Made by a program: the position numbers and the translations under genes | Assembly (NCBI RefSeq): GCF_049686335.1 | Contig: NZ_JBAVHX010000033.1 | Coordinates: 124,001 to 188,000, forward strand | Source: Buttiauxella sp049686335 | Lineage (GTDB): Bacteria; Pseudomonadota; Gammaproteobacteria; Enterobacterales; Enterobacteriaceae | Direction of reading: 5' to 3' | DNA length: 64,000 bases | The notes under the pieces: model-generated | What the model saw: only the letters and a program-made list of their open reading frames with translations | Database searches by the model: none | Told to the model about the DNA's origin: nothing | Part shown: positions 52,726 through 61,367 of the stretch, in pieces | How the letters are laid out: every line of letters starts with the position of its first letter | Position numbering within the stretch: the stretch's first letter is position 1

Positions 52726-53616
52726 TTAAATCACCCGCATCCGCGCGGCATCTTCACCCGGAGTGACGCCAAAGTAGCGCTTAAACTCACGGCTAAACTG
52801 CGATGCACTTTCATATCCCACACGAATCGCCGCGGTACTGGCTTTGATGCCATCGTGCAAAATCAACATACGCGCTTTGTGCAAACGGTAGCTCTTCAGA
52901 TATTGCAGCGGCGAGGTGCTGGTCACCGACTTAAAGTTATGGTGAAACGCCGAGACACTCATGTTCGCTTCTGCGGCGAGTTGGTCGACTGAGAGATTTT
53001 CTGTGTACTGGGTTTCGATACGCCTCAGCACGCGGCTTATCAGGCTGAAATGTGTCTGCCGGCTGACCAGCGCTAACAGCGCGGCACCGCACGAGCCCAC
53101 CAGAATGTGATACAGGATTTCGCGGATAATTTGTTTACCCAGAATACGGGCGTCGAGCGGGTTCTCCAGCACGTCCAGTAAACGCTCGGCAGCGCAGAGA
53201 ATCTCTTCGGAGAGTTCAGCGGAGTTAATCCCGGTTGAGCAGGTTTGCGGGTGCGATAAATCATCTTCACCGATATCCATCAGCAAGTCCTGAAGCTGCG
53301 AAATATCGATGTTAATGCGCAGCCCGGCCAGCGGCACTTCCGGGGTGGCGAAGGTTTCACATTCAAACGGAAGCGGTACCGTCAGCAGCAGATATTCGTT
53401 GGCATCGTAGCGAAACACGCGATCGTTCAGATAACCCGTTTTATGGCCGGAAAAGAGAATAATGATCCCCGGCTCATACATCACCGGCGTACGTGCATAG
53501 GGTTTCGTGCCATACAGCAAACTGACGTTCGGTAGTGAGCCAAGCCCATTATTTTCTTTTTGTATCAGATAATTAATCTTATTGGTTAACTGCTGACAAA
53601 TCGCTTTACGCTTCAT
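52726..53616 (-). CDS. yqhC: AraC-family activator YqhC
   Basis: YqhC activates yqhD and dkgA in response to aldehydes such as glyoxal and furfural in E. coli. The 296 residues have an N-terminal AraC_N sensor domain and two C-terminal helix-turn-helix motifs (SVDQLAAEANMSVSAFHHNF and TAAIRVGYESASQFSREFKR). It is divergent from yqhD across a 191-base promoter region, as in E. coli. Confidence 0.94.
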   Translation of the reverse strand: MKRKAICQQLTNKINYLIQKENNGLGSLPNVSLLYGTKPYARTPVMYEPGIIILFSGHKTGYLNDRVFRYDANEYLLLTVPLPFECETFATPEVPLAGLRINIDISQLQDLLMDIGEDDLSHPQTCSTGINSAELSEEILCAAERLLDVLENPLDARILGKQIIREILYHILVGSCGAALLALVSRQTHFSLISRVLRRIETQYTENLSVDQLAAEANMSVSAFHHNFKSVTSTSPLQYLKSYRLHKARMLILHDGIKASTAAIRVGYESASQFSREFKRYFGVTPGEDAARMRVI

Positions 53617-53807
53617 TTTCCCACACTCCGCATGGCTTTTCTGACGATGTCAGTGTGCAACTAATCGTTTCATTTCTCCAGCGCTCTGGAGGAATAGGCA
53701 AGATAAAGGCAGGAATAAGCATTGAGAGATAGCGACCTGAAGCCGACAATGGCTACCATCAAATTCGATAAGCTTTATCTTCAACCAATCCATACGGGAA
53801 CCTCATA

Positions 53808-54971
53808 ATGAACAACTTTAACCTACATACCCCGACTCGCATCCTGTTTGGTAAAGGTGCCATCTCCGACCTGCGTGCTCAAATCCCAGCCGATGCTCGC
53901 GTCCTGATCACTTACGGCGGCGGCAGCGTGAAGAAAAACGGCGTGCTGGACCAGGTCTATTCCGCACTTGAAGGGCTGGATGTTCTGGAGTTTAGCGGTA
54001 TCGAACCGAACCCAACTTACGAAACGCTGATGAAAGCGGTTGAAGTGGTTCGCCAGCAGAAAGTCACCTTCCTGTTAGCCGTAGGTGGCGGTTCCGTGCT
54101 GGATGGGACTAAGTTCATCGCGGCAGCAGCCAACTACCCAGCAGATATCGACCCATGGAATATCCTGTTAACTCACGGTAACGACGTGAAAAGCGCCATT
54201 CCAATGGGCTCGGTTCTGACTCTGCCAGCAACCGGTTCTGAATCCAACAAAGGTGCTGTGGTTTCTCGCCGCTCAACCGGCGACAAACAAGCGTTTATGT
54301 CTGAGCACGTTCAGCCGGTGTTTGCTGTTCTTGACCCGGTTTACACCTACACCCTGCCACCACGTCAGGTGGCAAACGGTGTGGTGGATGCGTTTGTCCA
54401 TACCGTTGAGCAGTACCTGACTTATCCGGTGAACGCCAAAGTTCAGGACCGTTTTGCCGAAGGCATTCTGTTAACGCTGGTTGAAGACGGCCCGATTGCG
54501 CTGAAAGAGCCAGAAAACTATGACGTCCGTGCCAACGTAATGTGGGCAGCAACCATGGCGTTAAACGGCCTGATTGGTGCTGGCGTACCGCAAGACTGGG
54601 CAACGCACATGCTGGGCCATGAACTGACCGCCATGCACGGTCTGGATCACGCCCAAACTCTGGCGGTGGTTCTGCCTTCTTTGCTGAACGAAAAACGTAA
54701 CGAGAAACGCGGCAAACTGCTGCAATACGCGGAGCGTGTGTGGAACATCACCACCGGTGGCGAAGAAGAACGTATCGATGCTGCCATCGCTGCAACGCGT
54801 AATTTCTTCGAGCAAATGGGCGCGCCAACTCGCCTGTCCGCCTATGGTCTGGATGGCAGTTCTATCCCGGCATTACTGGTGAAACTCGAAGAGAAAGGTA
54901 TGACCCAATTAGGTGAACACAAAGACATTACTTTGGATGTCAGCCGTCGTATTTACGAAGCTGCACGCTAA
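53808..54971 (+). CDS. yqhD: NADPH-dependent aldehyde reductase YqhD
   Basis: Iron-family alcohol dehydrogenase (zinc in E. coli) that reduces short-chain aldehydes from lipid peroxidation with NADPH. The 387 residues equal E. coli YqhD. The GGGS nucleotide loop lies in LAVGGGSVLDGTKFIA near residue 95. Metal ligands are in VDAFVHTVEQ and HMLGHELTAMHGLDHAQT, with the histidines at E. coli spacing. The upstream divergent yqhC is its activator. Confidence 0.97.
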   Translation: MNNFNLHTPTRILFGKGAISDLRAQIPADARVLITYGGGSVKKNGVLDQVYSALEGLDVLEFSGIEPNPTYETLMKAVEVVRQQKVTFLLAVGGGSVLDGTKFIAAAANYPADIDPWNILLTHGNDVKSAIPMGSVLTLPATGSESNKGAVVSRRSTGDKQAFMSEHVQPVFAVLDPVYTYTLPPRQVANGVVDAFVHTVEQYLTYPVNAKVQDRFAEGILLTLVEDGPIALKEPENYDVRANVMWAATMALNGLIGAGVPQDWATHMLGHELTAMHGLDHAQTLAVVLPSLLNEKRNEKRGKLLQYAERVWNITTGGEEERIDAAIAATRNFFEQMGAPTRLSAYGLDGSSIPALLVKLEEKGMTQLGEHKDITLDVSRRIYEAAR

Positions 54972-55017
54972 GTAATTTAGTCATTTGGTTCTCGTTTTTG
55001 AGTATTTGGTCCAGACT

Positions 55018-55082
55018 TAAACCCTAAATTATTCAAGTTGCAGGCAAGCCAACGCCCCTGCAACTTGAAATATGCGGGTTTA
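55018..55082 (+). repeat. ERIC element 3, internally deleted
   Basis: 65-bp palindrome with TAAACCC...GGGTTTA ends, ATTCAAGTTGCAGGC and GCAACTTGAAATATG arms but lacking the central CCCCAGGAGC region of full ERIC copies. It lies between yqhD and dkgA and would form a stem in the yqhD-dkgA transcript. Confidence 0.8.
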
Positions 55083-55100
55083 ATCATTAAGGAGGAATAC

Positions 55101-55928
55101 ATGGCTACTCCAACTGTAATCAAGCTCCAGGATGGGAATGTGATGCCGCAATTGGGCCTCGGTGTCTGGCAAGCCAGCAACGATCAGGTTCAGATTGCAA
55201 TCGATAAAGCGCTGGAAGTCGGCTATCGATCCATTGATACCGCCGCCGCGTATAAAAATGAAGACGGCGTAGGCAGTGCGCTAAAAAATGCGGGTATCCC
55301 TCGCGAAGAACTGTTTATCACCACCAAACTGTGGAACGACGATCAGCAACGTCCACGTCAGGCACTGGAAGAGAGCCTCGAAAAGCTCCAACTCGATTAC
55401 GTCGATCTCTATCTGATGCACTGGCCTGTGCCGAGCAAAGATCATTATGTTGAAGCCTGGAAAGGGATCATCGAGCTACAAAAACAGGGTCTGGTCAAAA
55501 GTATCGGCGTCTGTAATTTCCAGCTCAACCATCTTCAGCGTTTGATTGATGAAACAGGTATCTCACCAGTTATCAATCAGATAGAACTCCATCCGCTGCT
55601 ACAACAGCGCCAGCTACATTCCTGGAATGCCACACACAAGATCCAGACCGAGTCGTGGAGCCCGTTGGCTCAGGGCGGTGAAGGTGTGTTCGACAAGAAA
55701 ATTATCCGCGATCTGGCTGACAAGTACGGCAAAACGCCGGCACAAATTGTGATCCGCTGGCATCTGGATAGCGGCCTGGTGGTGATTCCGAAATCGGTGA
55801 CACCATCGCGTATTGCTGAGAACTTTGACGTGTTTGATTTCCGTCTTGATAAAGACGAATTAAGCGAGATTGCAAAGCTGGATAGCAATAAGCGTCTGGG
55901 ACCAGACCCGGATGTATTTGGGAGTTAA
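55101..55928 (+). CDS. dkgA: Aldo-keto reductase DkgA (2,5-diketo-D-gluconate reductase A)
   Basis: Reduces 2,5-diketo-D-gluconate, methylglyoxal and other aldehydes with NADPH. The start (MATPTVIKLQDGNVMPQLG) is set by TAAGGAGG upstream and by 275 residues, as in E. coli; the frame extends 21 codons through ERIC 3. The AKR tetrad is visible: Asp and Tyr in IDTAAAYKNE, Lys in TTKLWNDD and His in LMHWPVP. It is in the yqhD operon. Confidence 0.96.
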   Translation: MATPTVIKLQDGNVMPQLGLGVWQASNDQVQIAIDKALEVGYRSIDTAAAYKNEDGVGSALKNAGIPREELFITTKLWNDDQQRPRQALEESLEKLQLDYVDLYLMHWPVPSKDHYVEAWKGIIELQKQGLVKSIGVCNFQLNHLQRLIDETGISPVINQIELHPLLQQRQLHSWNATHKIQTESWSPLAQGGEGVFDKKIIRDLADKYGKTPAQIVIRWHLDSGLVVIPKSVTPSRIAENFDVFDFRLDKDELSEIAKLDSNKRLGPDPDVFGS

Positions 55929-55940
55929 GATTTGGAACAA

Positions 55941-56086
55941 CCCTCACCCCGGCCCTCTCCCTGAGGGAGAGGGGGAAACTGAAAACCCCTCACCTGTGGG
56001 AGAAGTGGAAACAGAACAACCCTCACCTGTTGGATAAGGGGAAACAGAACCATCCCCTCTCCTGTGGGAGAGGGTTAGGGTGAGGG
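55941..56086 (+). repeat. CCCTCACCC-type palindromic element between dkgA and ygiQ
   Basis: 146 bases opening with CCCTCACCCCGGCCCTCTCC and closing with its near-reverse GGGAGAGGGTTAGGGTGAGGG-like end. Between are diverged copies of the inner unit (CCTGTGGGAGAAG, CCTGTTGGATAAGG, CTCTCCTGTGGGAGAGG). Lying between convergent dkgA and ygiQ it can act as a two-way terminator. It is related to the larger array at 58455-58859. Confidence 0.8.
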
Positions 56087-56092
56087 CAAGAA

Positions 56093-58345
56093 CTAAGCCG
56101 GACGCTTCCTGTTTGCAGGTTTCGACGCAGTTTTAGCCGCAGGTTTTGTCCCGACGCCAGGCTTAGCACCGACAGCAGGTTTAGCGCCCGCTGTTGGTTT
56201 CGCACCGGCAGCAGGAGCACGACGCTGATGCGTCATTGGCGTGTGTTTCGTCAATGCAGGGCGAGCGCCACGGTTATAGCGACGCGCTTCGCGCATCTCT
56301 TCAAGCGTTGGCGAAGGCACCAGACATTCACGACGGCCACCAATCAGGTGCTTTTTACCCATCTCTTCCAGCGCTTCACGAATCATCGGCCAGTTAGCCG
56401 GATCGTGGTAACGCAGCAGCGCTTTGTGCAGACGACGCTGGCGATCACCTTTCGGCACCACCACATCTTCACTCTTATAGCTAATCTTACCGAGCGGGTT
56501 TTTACCGGTGTAATACATGGTGGTGGAGTTCGCGAGCGGCGATGGGTAGAAGTTCTGCACCTGATCCAAACGGAAGCGGTTTTTCTTCAGCCAAAGTGCC
56601 AGATTCACCATGTCTTCGTCACGCGTACCTGGGTGCGCGGAGATAAAATAAGGAATCAGGTACTGCTCTTTGCCAGCCTGTTTAGAGTAGGTATCAAACA
56701 GCTCTTTGAAGCGCTGATAGCTGCCCATCCCCGGCTTCATCATCTTAGAAAGCGGCCCTTCTTCGGTATGCTCAGGGGCAATCTTCAGATAACCACCCAC
56801 GTGGTGGGTCGCCAGCTCTTTGATATAACGAGGATCTTCTACTGCGATGTCGTAACGAACACCGGATGCAATAAGGATCTTCTTCACACCTTTAATCTCA
56901 CGGGCGCGACGATACAAGTTGATCGTCGGCTCATGGTTGGTATCCATGTGCGGGCAAATGTCCGGATAAACGCAAGACAGGCGGCGACAGGTTTGTTCTG
57001 CACGCGGCGATTTGCAGCGCAGCATATACATGTTGGCGGTTGGGCCACCCAGATCCGAAACCACGCCGGTAAAGCCTGGAACGGTGTCGCGCATCGCTTC
57101 AATTTCGTTGATGATCGAGTCTTCTGAACGGCTCTGAATAATGCGCCCTTCGTGTTCGGTAATAGAACAGAATGAACAGCCACCAAAGCAGCCACGCATG
57201 ATATTCACCGAGAAGCGGATCATCTCATAAGCAGGAATACGCGCCTTGCCATAGGCAGGATGCGGAACGCGCTTATAAGGCAGAGCAAACACGCTATCCA
57301 TCTCTTCGGTGGAAAGCGGGATCGCTGGCGGGTTGATCCAGATATAACGATCGCCGTGTTTTTGCATTAATGCACGAGCACAACCTGGATTGGTTTCGTG
57401 GTGCAGAATACGTGATGCGTGCGCGTAGAGAACTTTGTCGTTTTTTACTTTTTCATACGACGGCAGCAACACATAGGTTTTTTCCCACGGCTTCATTGGC
57501 GCAGGTTTCACAACGATTGCTTGCGCTTCGTTGATTGGCTTTTCTGGTTTACCGGTTTCTGCACATGGCAAATCTTCACCATATGGATGGGGGATCGGAT
57601 CGATACGGCCAGGCATATCCAGACGCGTAGAATCCACACCAGACCAACCTGGCATCGCTTCTTTACGCATCATCGCGGTGTTACGCACATCGCTAATTTC
57701 GTCGATTTTCTCGCCCATTGCCAGGCGATGAGCCACTTCCACCAGCGGACGTTCACCGTTGCCGAAAATCAGCATGTCGGCTTTGGAATCCACCAGAATG
57801 GAGCGACGAACGGTATCAGACCAGTAATCGTAGTGCGCAGTACGACGCAGGCTCGCTTCAATCCCGCCGATGATAACCGGCACATCACGCCAGGCTTCTT
57901 TACAGCGTTGGGTATAGGCAAGCGAGGCACGATCCGGGCGTTTACCCGCGACGTTATCAGGCGTGTACGCATCGTCATGACGCAGTTTACGGTCCGCGGT
58001 ATAACGGTTGATCATGGAATCCATGTTGCCCGCAGTCACACCGAAGAACAGGTTCGGTTTACCCAGGCGCATGAAGTCATCTTTGCTGTTCCAGTCTGGC
58101 TGGGCGATTATCCCCACGCGGAAGCCTTGAGCTTCCAACATACGGCCACAAATCGCCATACCAAAACTTGGATGGTCAACGTAGGCATCTCCGGTAACCA
58201 GAATGATGTCACAGCTGTCCCAGCCTAACTCGTCCATTTCCTTACGTGACATGGGTAAAAACGGTGCCGGGCCAAAACAGGCTGCCCAGTATTGTGGCCA
58301 CGAAAAGAGTTCGCGATCGGGCTGGATCAAGCTTATAGAGCTCAT
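56093..58345 (-). CDS. ygiQ: Radical SAM protein YgiQ
   Basis: Large radical-SAM protein of the YgiQ/UPF0313 family, function unknown. The 750 residues (about 739 in E. coli) start MSSISLIQPDRELFSWPQYW; an N-terminal YgiQ domain precedes the Cx3Cx2C cluster in RGCFGGCSFCSITEHEGR. The C-terminal tail has short AGAKP repeats (PTAGAKPAVGAKPGVGTKP), slightly longer than expected. It is bounded on both sides by CCCTCACCC-type repeats. E. coli yqhG and yqhH, which lie between dkgA and ygiQ, are absent. Confidence 0.95.
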   Translation of the reverse strand: MSSISLIQPDRELFSWPQYWAACFGPAPFLPMSRKEMDELGWDSCDIILVTGDAYVDHPSFGMAICGRMLEAQGFRVGIIAQPDWNSKDDFMRLGKPNLFFGVTAGNMDSMINRYTADRKLRHDDAYTPDNVAGKRPDRASLAYTQRCKEAWRDVPVIIGGIEASLRRTAHYDYWSDTVRRSILVDSKADMLIFGNGERPLVEVAHRLAMGEKIDEISDVRNTAMMRKEAMPGWSGVDSTRLDMPGRIDPIPHPYGEDLPCAETGKPEKPINEAQAIVVKPAPMKPWEKTYVLLPSYEKVKNDKVLYAHASRILHHETNPGCARALMQKHGDRYIWINPPAIPLSTEEMDSVFALPYKRVPHPAYGKARIPAYEMIRFSVNIMRGCFGGCSFCSITEHEGRIIQSRSEDSIINEIEAMRDTVPGFTGVVSDLGGPTANMYMLRCKSPRAEQTCRRLSCVYPDICPHMDTNHEPTINLYRRAREIKGVKKILIASGVRYDIAVEDPRYIKELATHHVGGYLKIAPEHTEEGPLSKMMKPGMGSYQRFKELFDTYSKQAGKEQYLIPYFISAHPGTRDEDMVNLALWLKKNRFRLDQVQNFYPSPLANSTTMYYTGKNPLGKISYKSEDVVVPKGDRQRRLHKALLRYHDPANWPMIREALEEMGKKHLIGGRRECLVPSPTLEEMREARRYNRGARPALTKHTPMTHQRRAPAAGAKPTAGAKPAVGAKPGVGTKPAAKTASKPANRKRPA

Positions 58346-58454
58346 AATGCTTCCGAAAAATGAATAAAAAATGATTTAAAAATAACCAAAGCCGGCGATT
58401 ATACGCTGGTATGGGGTCAAAAATGAAGTGTTATTGCTATGTTAAAATTCAAGG

Positions 58455-58859
58455 CCCTCACCCCGGCCCTCTCCCTGAGGGAGAGGGGGAACGCCGATTA
58501 TTCCCTCTCCTTCAAGGAGACGGGGAACGCCGATTATTCCCTCTCCCTCAGGGAGACGGGGTACACCGATTATTCCTTCTCCCTCAGGGAGACGGGGAAC
58601 ACCGATTATTCCCTCTCCCTCAGGGAGACGGGGAACACCGATTATTCCCTCTCCCTCAGGGAGAAGGGGTACACCGATTATTGCCTCTCCCTCAGGGAGA
58701 CGGGGAACACCGATTATTGCCTCTCCCTCAGGGAGACGGGGAACACCGATTATTCCCTCTCCCTCAGGGAGACGGGGAACACCGATTATTCCCTCTCCCT
58801 CAGGGAGACGGGGAACGCCGATTATTCCCTCTCCCTCAGGGAGAGGGTTAGGGTGAGGG
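58455..58859 (+). repeat. Array of ten 36-bp palindromic tandem units with flanking half-elements
   Basis: Ten 36-base units (58467-58826), each beginning CCCTCTCCCTCAGGGAGA and ending CCGATTATT, with few substitutions. A leading CCCTCACCCCGG and a closing CCCTCTCCCTCAGGGAG plus AGGGTTAGGGTGAGGG complete a large palindrome. Each unit can form a hairpin. The array ends 4 bases from the ftsP stop (minus strand). Because 36 is a multiple of three it leaves long meaningless open frames. Confidence 0.95.
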
Positions 58860-58863
58860 TGGT

Positions 58864-60276
58864 TTACGGCGCAGGCTGTACTAACAGTTGTCCAATAGAA
58901 CCACGGTCCGCCATTTCAAGCGTCTGACTGGAATAGAGGAACGGGAAATGTTCCCAGGAAGGTTGACCAAAGTAGACGAGTAGCTCGACTTGCCCATCAA
59001 CCCAGACCGTATCTTTCCAGCCACGGTCTTCACCAAACGGTGCCGCGCCATTGACGTTTTTAATCAGGAAACTCACACCTTCGATATGGAAAGATTGCGG
59101 CACATCGGCACGCACCGTCCAGCGCTCCCAGGTACCTTGCTGAGTCTGAATATCAATACGCTTCATATCCCAAAGCTGGCCGTTAATACCCGGGTCATCG
59201 CCCAGAGCTATGTCGCGGCTGCGCGACGGATTGCCATTGATAATCTCTTCCGGTAGCAAGCGCATTGGCAGAGTATCTGTCACCAACGGCAGCAGGCCGG
59301 TGGCACGCAGCGTAAGCACCAGTGTTGAGATAAGTATGCTCGAAGGTTCAAAGAAGCCACGAATGCGGTCCATGATACCGGCGGCTTCACCGCAGGTTAT
59401 CGACACTTCTTTGCCGTCAGTCATATCAATCAGGATCTCGCGACGCTCACCCGGCGCCAGTGACAGCTGCTTCACAGAAACAGGTGCCGGGAGAAAACCC
59501 TGGTCGCTTGAAATCACGTGCATCGCACGGCCATCGCTCATTTGCAGCAAATAGCGGCGCGAGTTAGAAGCGTTAAGCAAACGCAAACGCACCCAACCGC
59601 GAGAAACCTCGACATACGGCCCTTGCACACCATTCACCAACAAGGTATCGCCGACAAAGCCGCCGTTACCGGGTTCTTCATATTCAGGCGCACCGAAGTT
59701 ATCGAGGCGTTTATCCTGAATGATGACCGGGAAGTCATCGACACCATAGTGGTTGGGGATCGGTAACGATTTGCTGACTTCGTCTTCGATAAGCCACATG
59801 CCAGCCAGGCCGTTGTAGACCTGTTTCGCGGTACGGTTTGGCGTATTAGCGTGATACCAAAGCGTCGCGGCCTGTTGGCGAATTGGCAAAACGGGAGCCC
59901 AGTCGACATTCGGAGACATCATGCGCGCCGCACCCCCCATTAACGGGCCTGGCACCTGCAAACCGGCAATCGTCATGGCGATGTTTTCTTGCAGACGATT
60001 GCTGTAAATCATCTTCACATCATCGCCGCTCCAGACGCGGATAGTCGGCCCCAGATAACGCCCATTCAAACCCCAAACCGGTGCCTTAGCGCCGCCAGTA
60101 AATGACCAGTGCGCCCGTTGTAACGTCAGGAATAAAGGCTGACCACGGCGAGATTCCAATAAAGGAGGAACGGGTAAAGGTTGCTGCATTCCTGCCGCAT
60201 TTGCCCTCAGTGGCACCGAGCCTGCACAAAGTGCGACTCCTGATGCCTGTATAAACTGACGCCGACTGAGTGACAT
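58864..60276 (-). CDS. ftsP: Cell division protein FtsP (SufI)
   Basis: Periplasmic multicopper-oxidase-like protein that stabilises the divisome under stress. It lacks the copper sites. The 470 residues equal E. coli. The Tat signal is clear: MSLSRRQFIQASGVAL, with the twin arginine. Cupredoxin-domain segments include GPTIRVWSGDDVKMI and ATLWYHANTPNRTAKQVYNG. It lies upstream of the repeat array, on the same strand as plsC and parC. Confidence 0.96.
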   Translation of the reverse strand: MSLSRRQFIQASGVALCAGSVPLRANAAGMQQPLPVPPLLESRRGQPLFLTLQRAHWSFTGGAKAPVWGLNGRYLGPTIRVWSGDDVKMIYSNRLQENIAMTIAGLQVPGPLMGGAARMMSPNVDWAPVLPIRQQAATLWYHANTPNRTAKQVYNGLAGMWLIEDEVSKSLPIPNHYGVDDFPVIIQDKRLDNFGAPEYEEPGNGGFVGDTLLVNGVQGPYVEVSRGWVRLRLLNASNSRRYLLQMSDGRAMHVISSDQGFLPAPVSVKQLSLAPGERREILIDMTDGKEVSITCGEAAGIMDRIRGFFEPSSILISTLVLTLRATGLLPLVTDTLPMRLLPEEIINGNPSRSRDIALGDDPGINGQLWDMKRIDIQTQQGTWERWTVRADVPQSFHIEGVSFLIKNVNGAAPFGEDRGWKDTVWVDGQVELLVYFGQPSWEHFPFLYSSQTLEMADRGSIGQLLVQPAP

Positions 60277-60317
60277 AATTACTCCATGTGAAACTGACTA
60301 TCGTAGGGCGGTACAAA

Positions 60318-60440
60318 TACCCGTCATACTTCAAGTTGTGGGGGTGTTGGCTGCATTCACTTACCCCAGTCACTTACTAAAGTAAGCTCCTGGGAATAAG
60401 CTCCCTTGCCGCCTACCCACAACTCGAATTATTTTGGGTA
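60318..60440 (-). repeat. ERIC element 4, reverse orientation
   Basis: About 123-bp ERIC copy between ftsP and plsC. On the plus strand it reads TACCCGTCATACTTCAAG...CACTTACTAAAGTAAGCTCCTGGGAATAAG...GGGTA, the reverse orientation relative to the other copies. Confidence 0.9.
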
Positions 60441-60461
60441 TACCGCCAAATTAAAAAGCGA

Positions 60462-61217
60462 TTAATTCGCCTGATTGTTTTCAATTCGGCCGGAAGCTTC
60501 ACGCTCCGCGACTTCTTTATCTAATTCGGCGATTTTTTCTCGCATGATATCGCGGCAGTGAGTAGCGAGTTTACGTGCCTGATCTTTGCCATAACCACTG
60601 ATATCAATTGGATCCAGCATTTCCACAATCACCAAACCGTTGTTCAAACGATTTAACTTAATTTTATTACTGGTATTGGAAACACACACCGGAATAATTG
60701 GCACGCCCGCAGCAATTGCAGCATGGAATGCGCCGGTTTTGAATGGCAGCAGGCCACGACCACGACTACGCGTGCCTTCCGGGAACATCCAGACCGAAAT
60801 TTTACGTTTCTGAATCTGCGCCACCACCTGGGAAATGGTGCTCAGCGCTTTAGCGCGATTATCACGGTCGATAAGCATATTCCCGGTCAGCCAGTAAATT
60901 TGGCCAAAGAACGGGATCCACAGCAGGCTTCTTTTCCCGACGGTCACCGTTGGCGGCTGGACAATATTCGCCGCAGTCACCATGTCGAAGTTATTCTGGT
61001 GGTTACAGATATAAATCGCCGTTGGATGATTTTCGGCACCCGCGGGTAAACGAGTTTCAACCTTCAAACCAAAAACTGGCGCAAGACGCCCAAAGAGATG
61101 ACCAAACGTAGCAACATGGCGCGGGTTACGTGGGCTGAACAAGCAATAAATGCAGCCAAAAATGCACACCAGCAGGCAATAAATTATAACGATTATAAAA
61201 CGTACTATGGATAGCAT
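60462..61217 (-). CDS. plsC: 1-acyl-sn-glycerol-3-phosphate acyltransferase PlsC
   Basis: PlsC acylates lysophosphatidate to phosphatidate at the inner membrane. The ATG chosen (MLSIVRFIIVIIYCLLV) has GAGG upstream and gives 251 residues (E. coli 245). The HX4D catalytic motif is NHQNNFD near residue 73, and FPEGTRSRGRG follows. A hydrophobic N-terminal anchor is visible. It lies between parC and ftsP, as in E. coli. Confidence 0.97.
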   Translation of the reverse strand: MLSIVRFIIVIIYCLLVCIFGCIYCLFSPRNPRHVATFGHLFGRLAPVFGLKVETRLPAGAENHPTAIYICNHQNNFDMVTAANIVQPPTVTVGKRSLLWIPFFGQIYWLTGNMLIDRDNRAKALSTISQVVAQIQKRKISVWMFPEGTRSRGRGLLPFKTGAFHAAIAAGVPIIPVCVSNTSNKIKLNRLNNGLVIVEMLDPIDISGYGKDQARKLATHCRDIMREKIAELDKEVAEREASGRIENNQAN

Positions 61218-61367
61218 AACAACCTCAAAAGCCAAAACCGCTGACAAGTATACCCTAAATATCTGGAGCGGCAGTCAACCCACCTGAGCCCCAAAGTAGT
61301 TCGGATATATGACCTGGTTTAGCATCAAACATATCGAGCTGGCGGTCTTGCACCCGCCAGCATTCGA

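Noticed and set aside
57419..58228. 269-codon plus-strand frame opposite ygiQ
   Set aside because: Antisense shadow of a strongly conserved gene, His/Arg/Phe-rich composition typical of such shadows. The same applies to frames opposite leuC (20294-21142), leuB (19191-19856) and parC (62454-63221).
58455..58859. Possible CRISPR array
   Set aside because: Units are contiguous 36-bp tandem repeats without variable spacers, and no cas genes are near.
58411..58927. Two long open frames (146 and 162 codons) made of 12-residue repeats
   Set aside because: They arise because 36-bp units are multiples of three; there is no SD, the peptides are pure repeat translation, and the same region is open in more than one frame.
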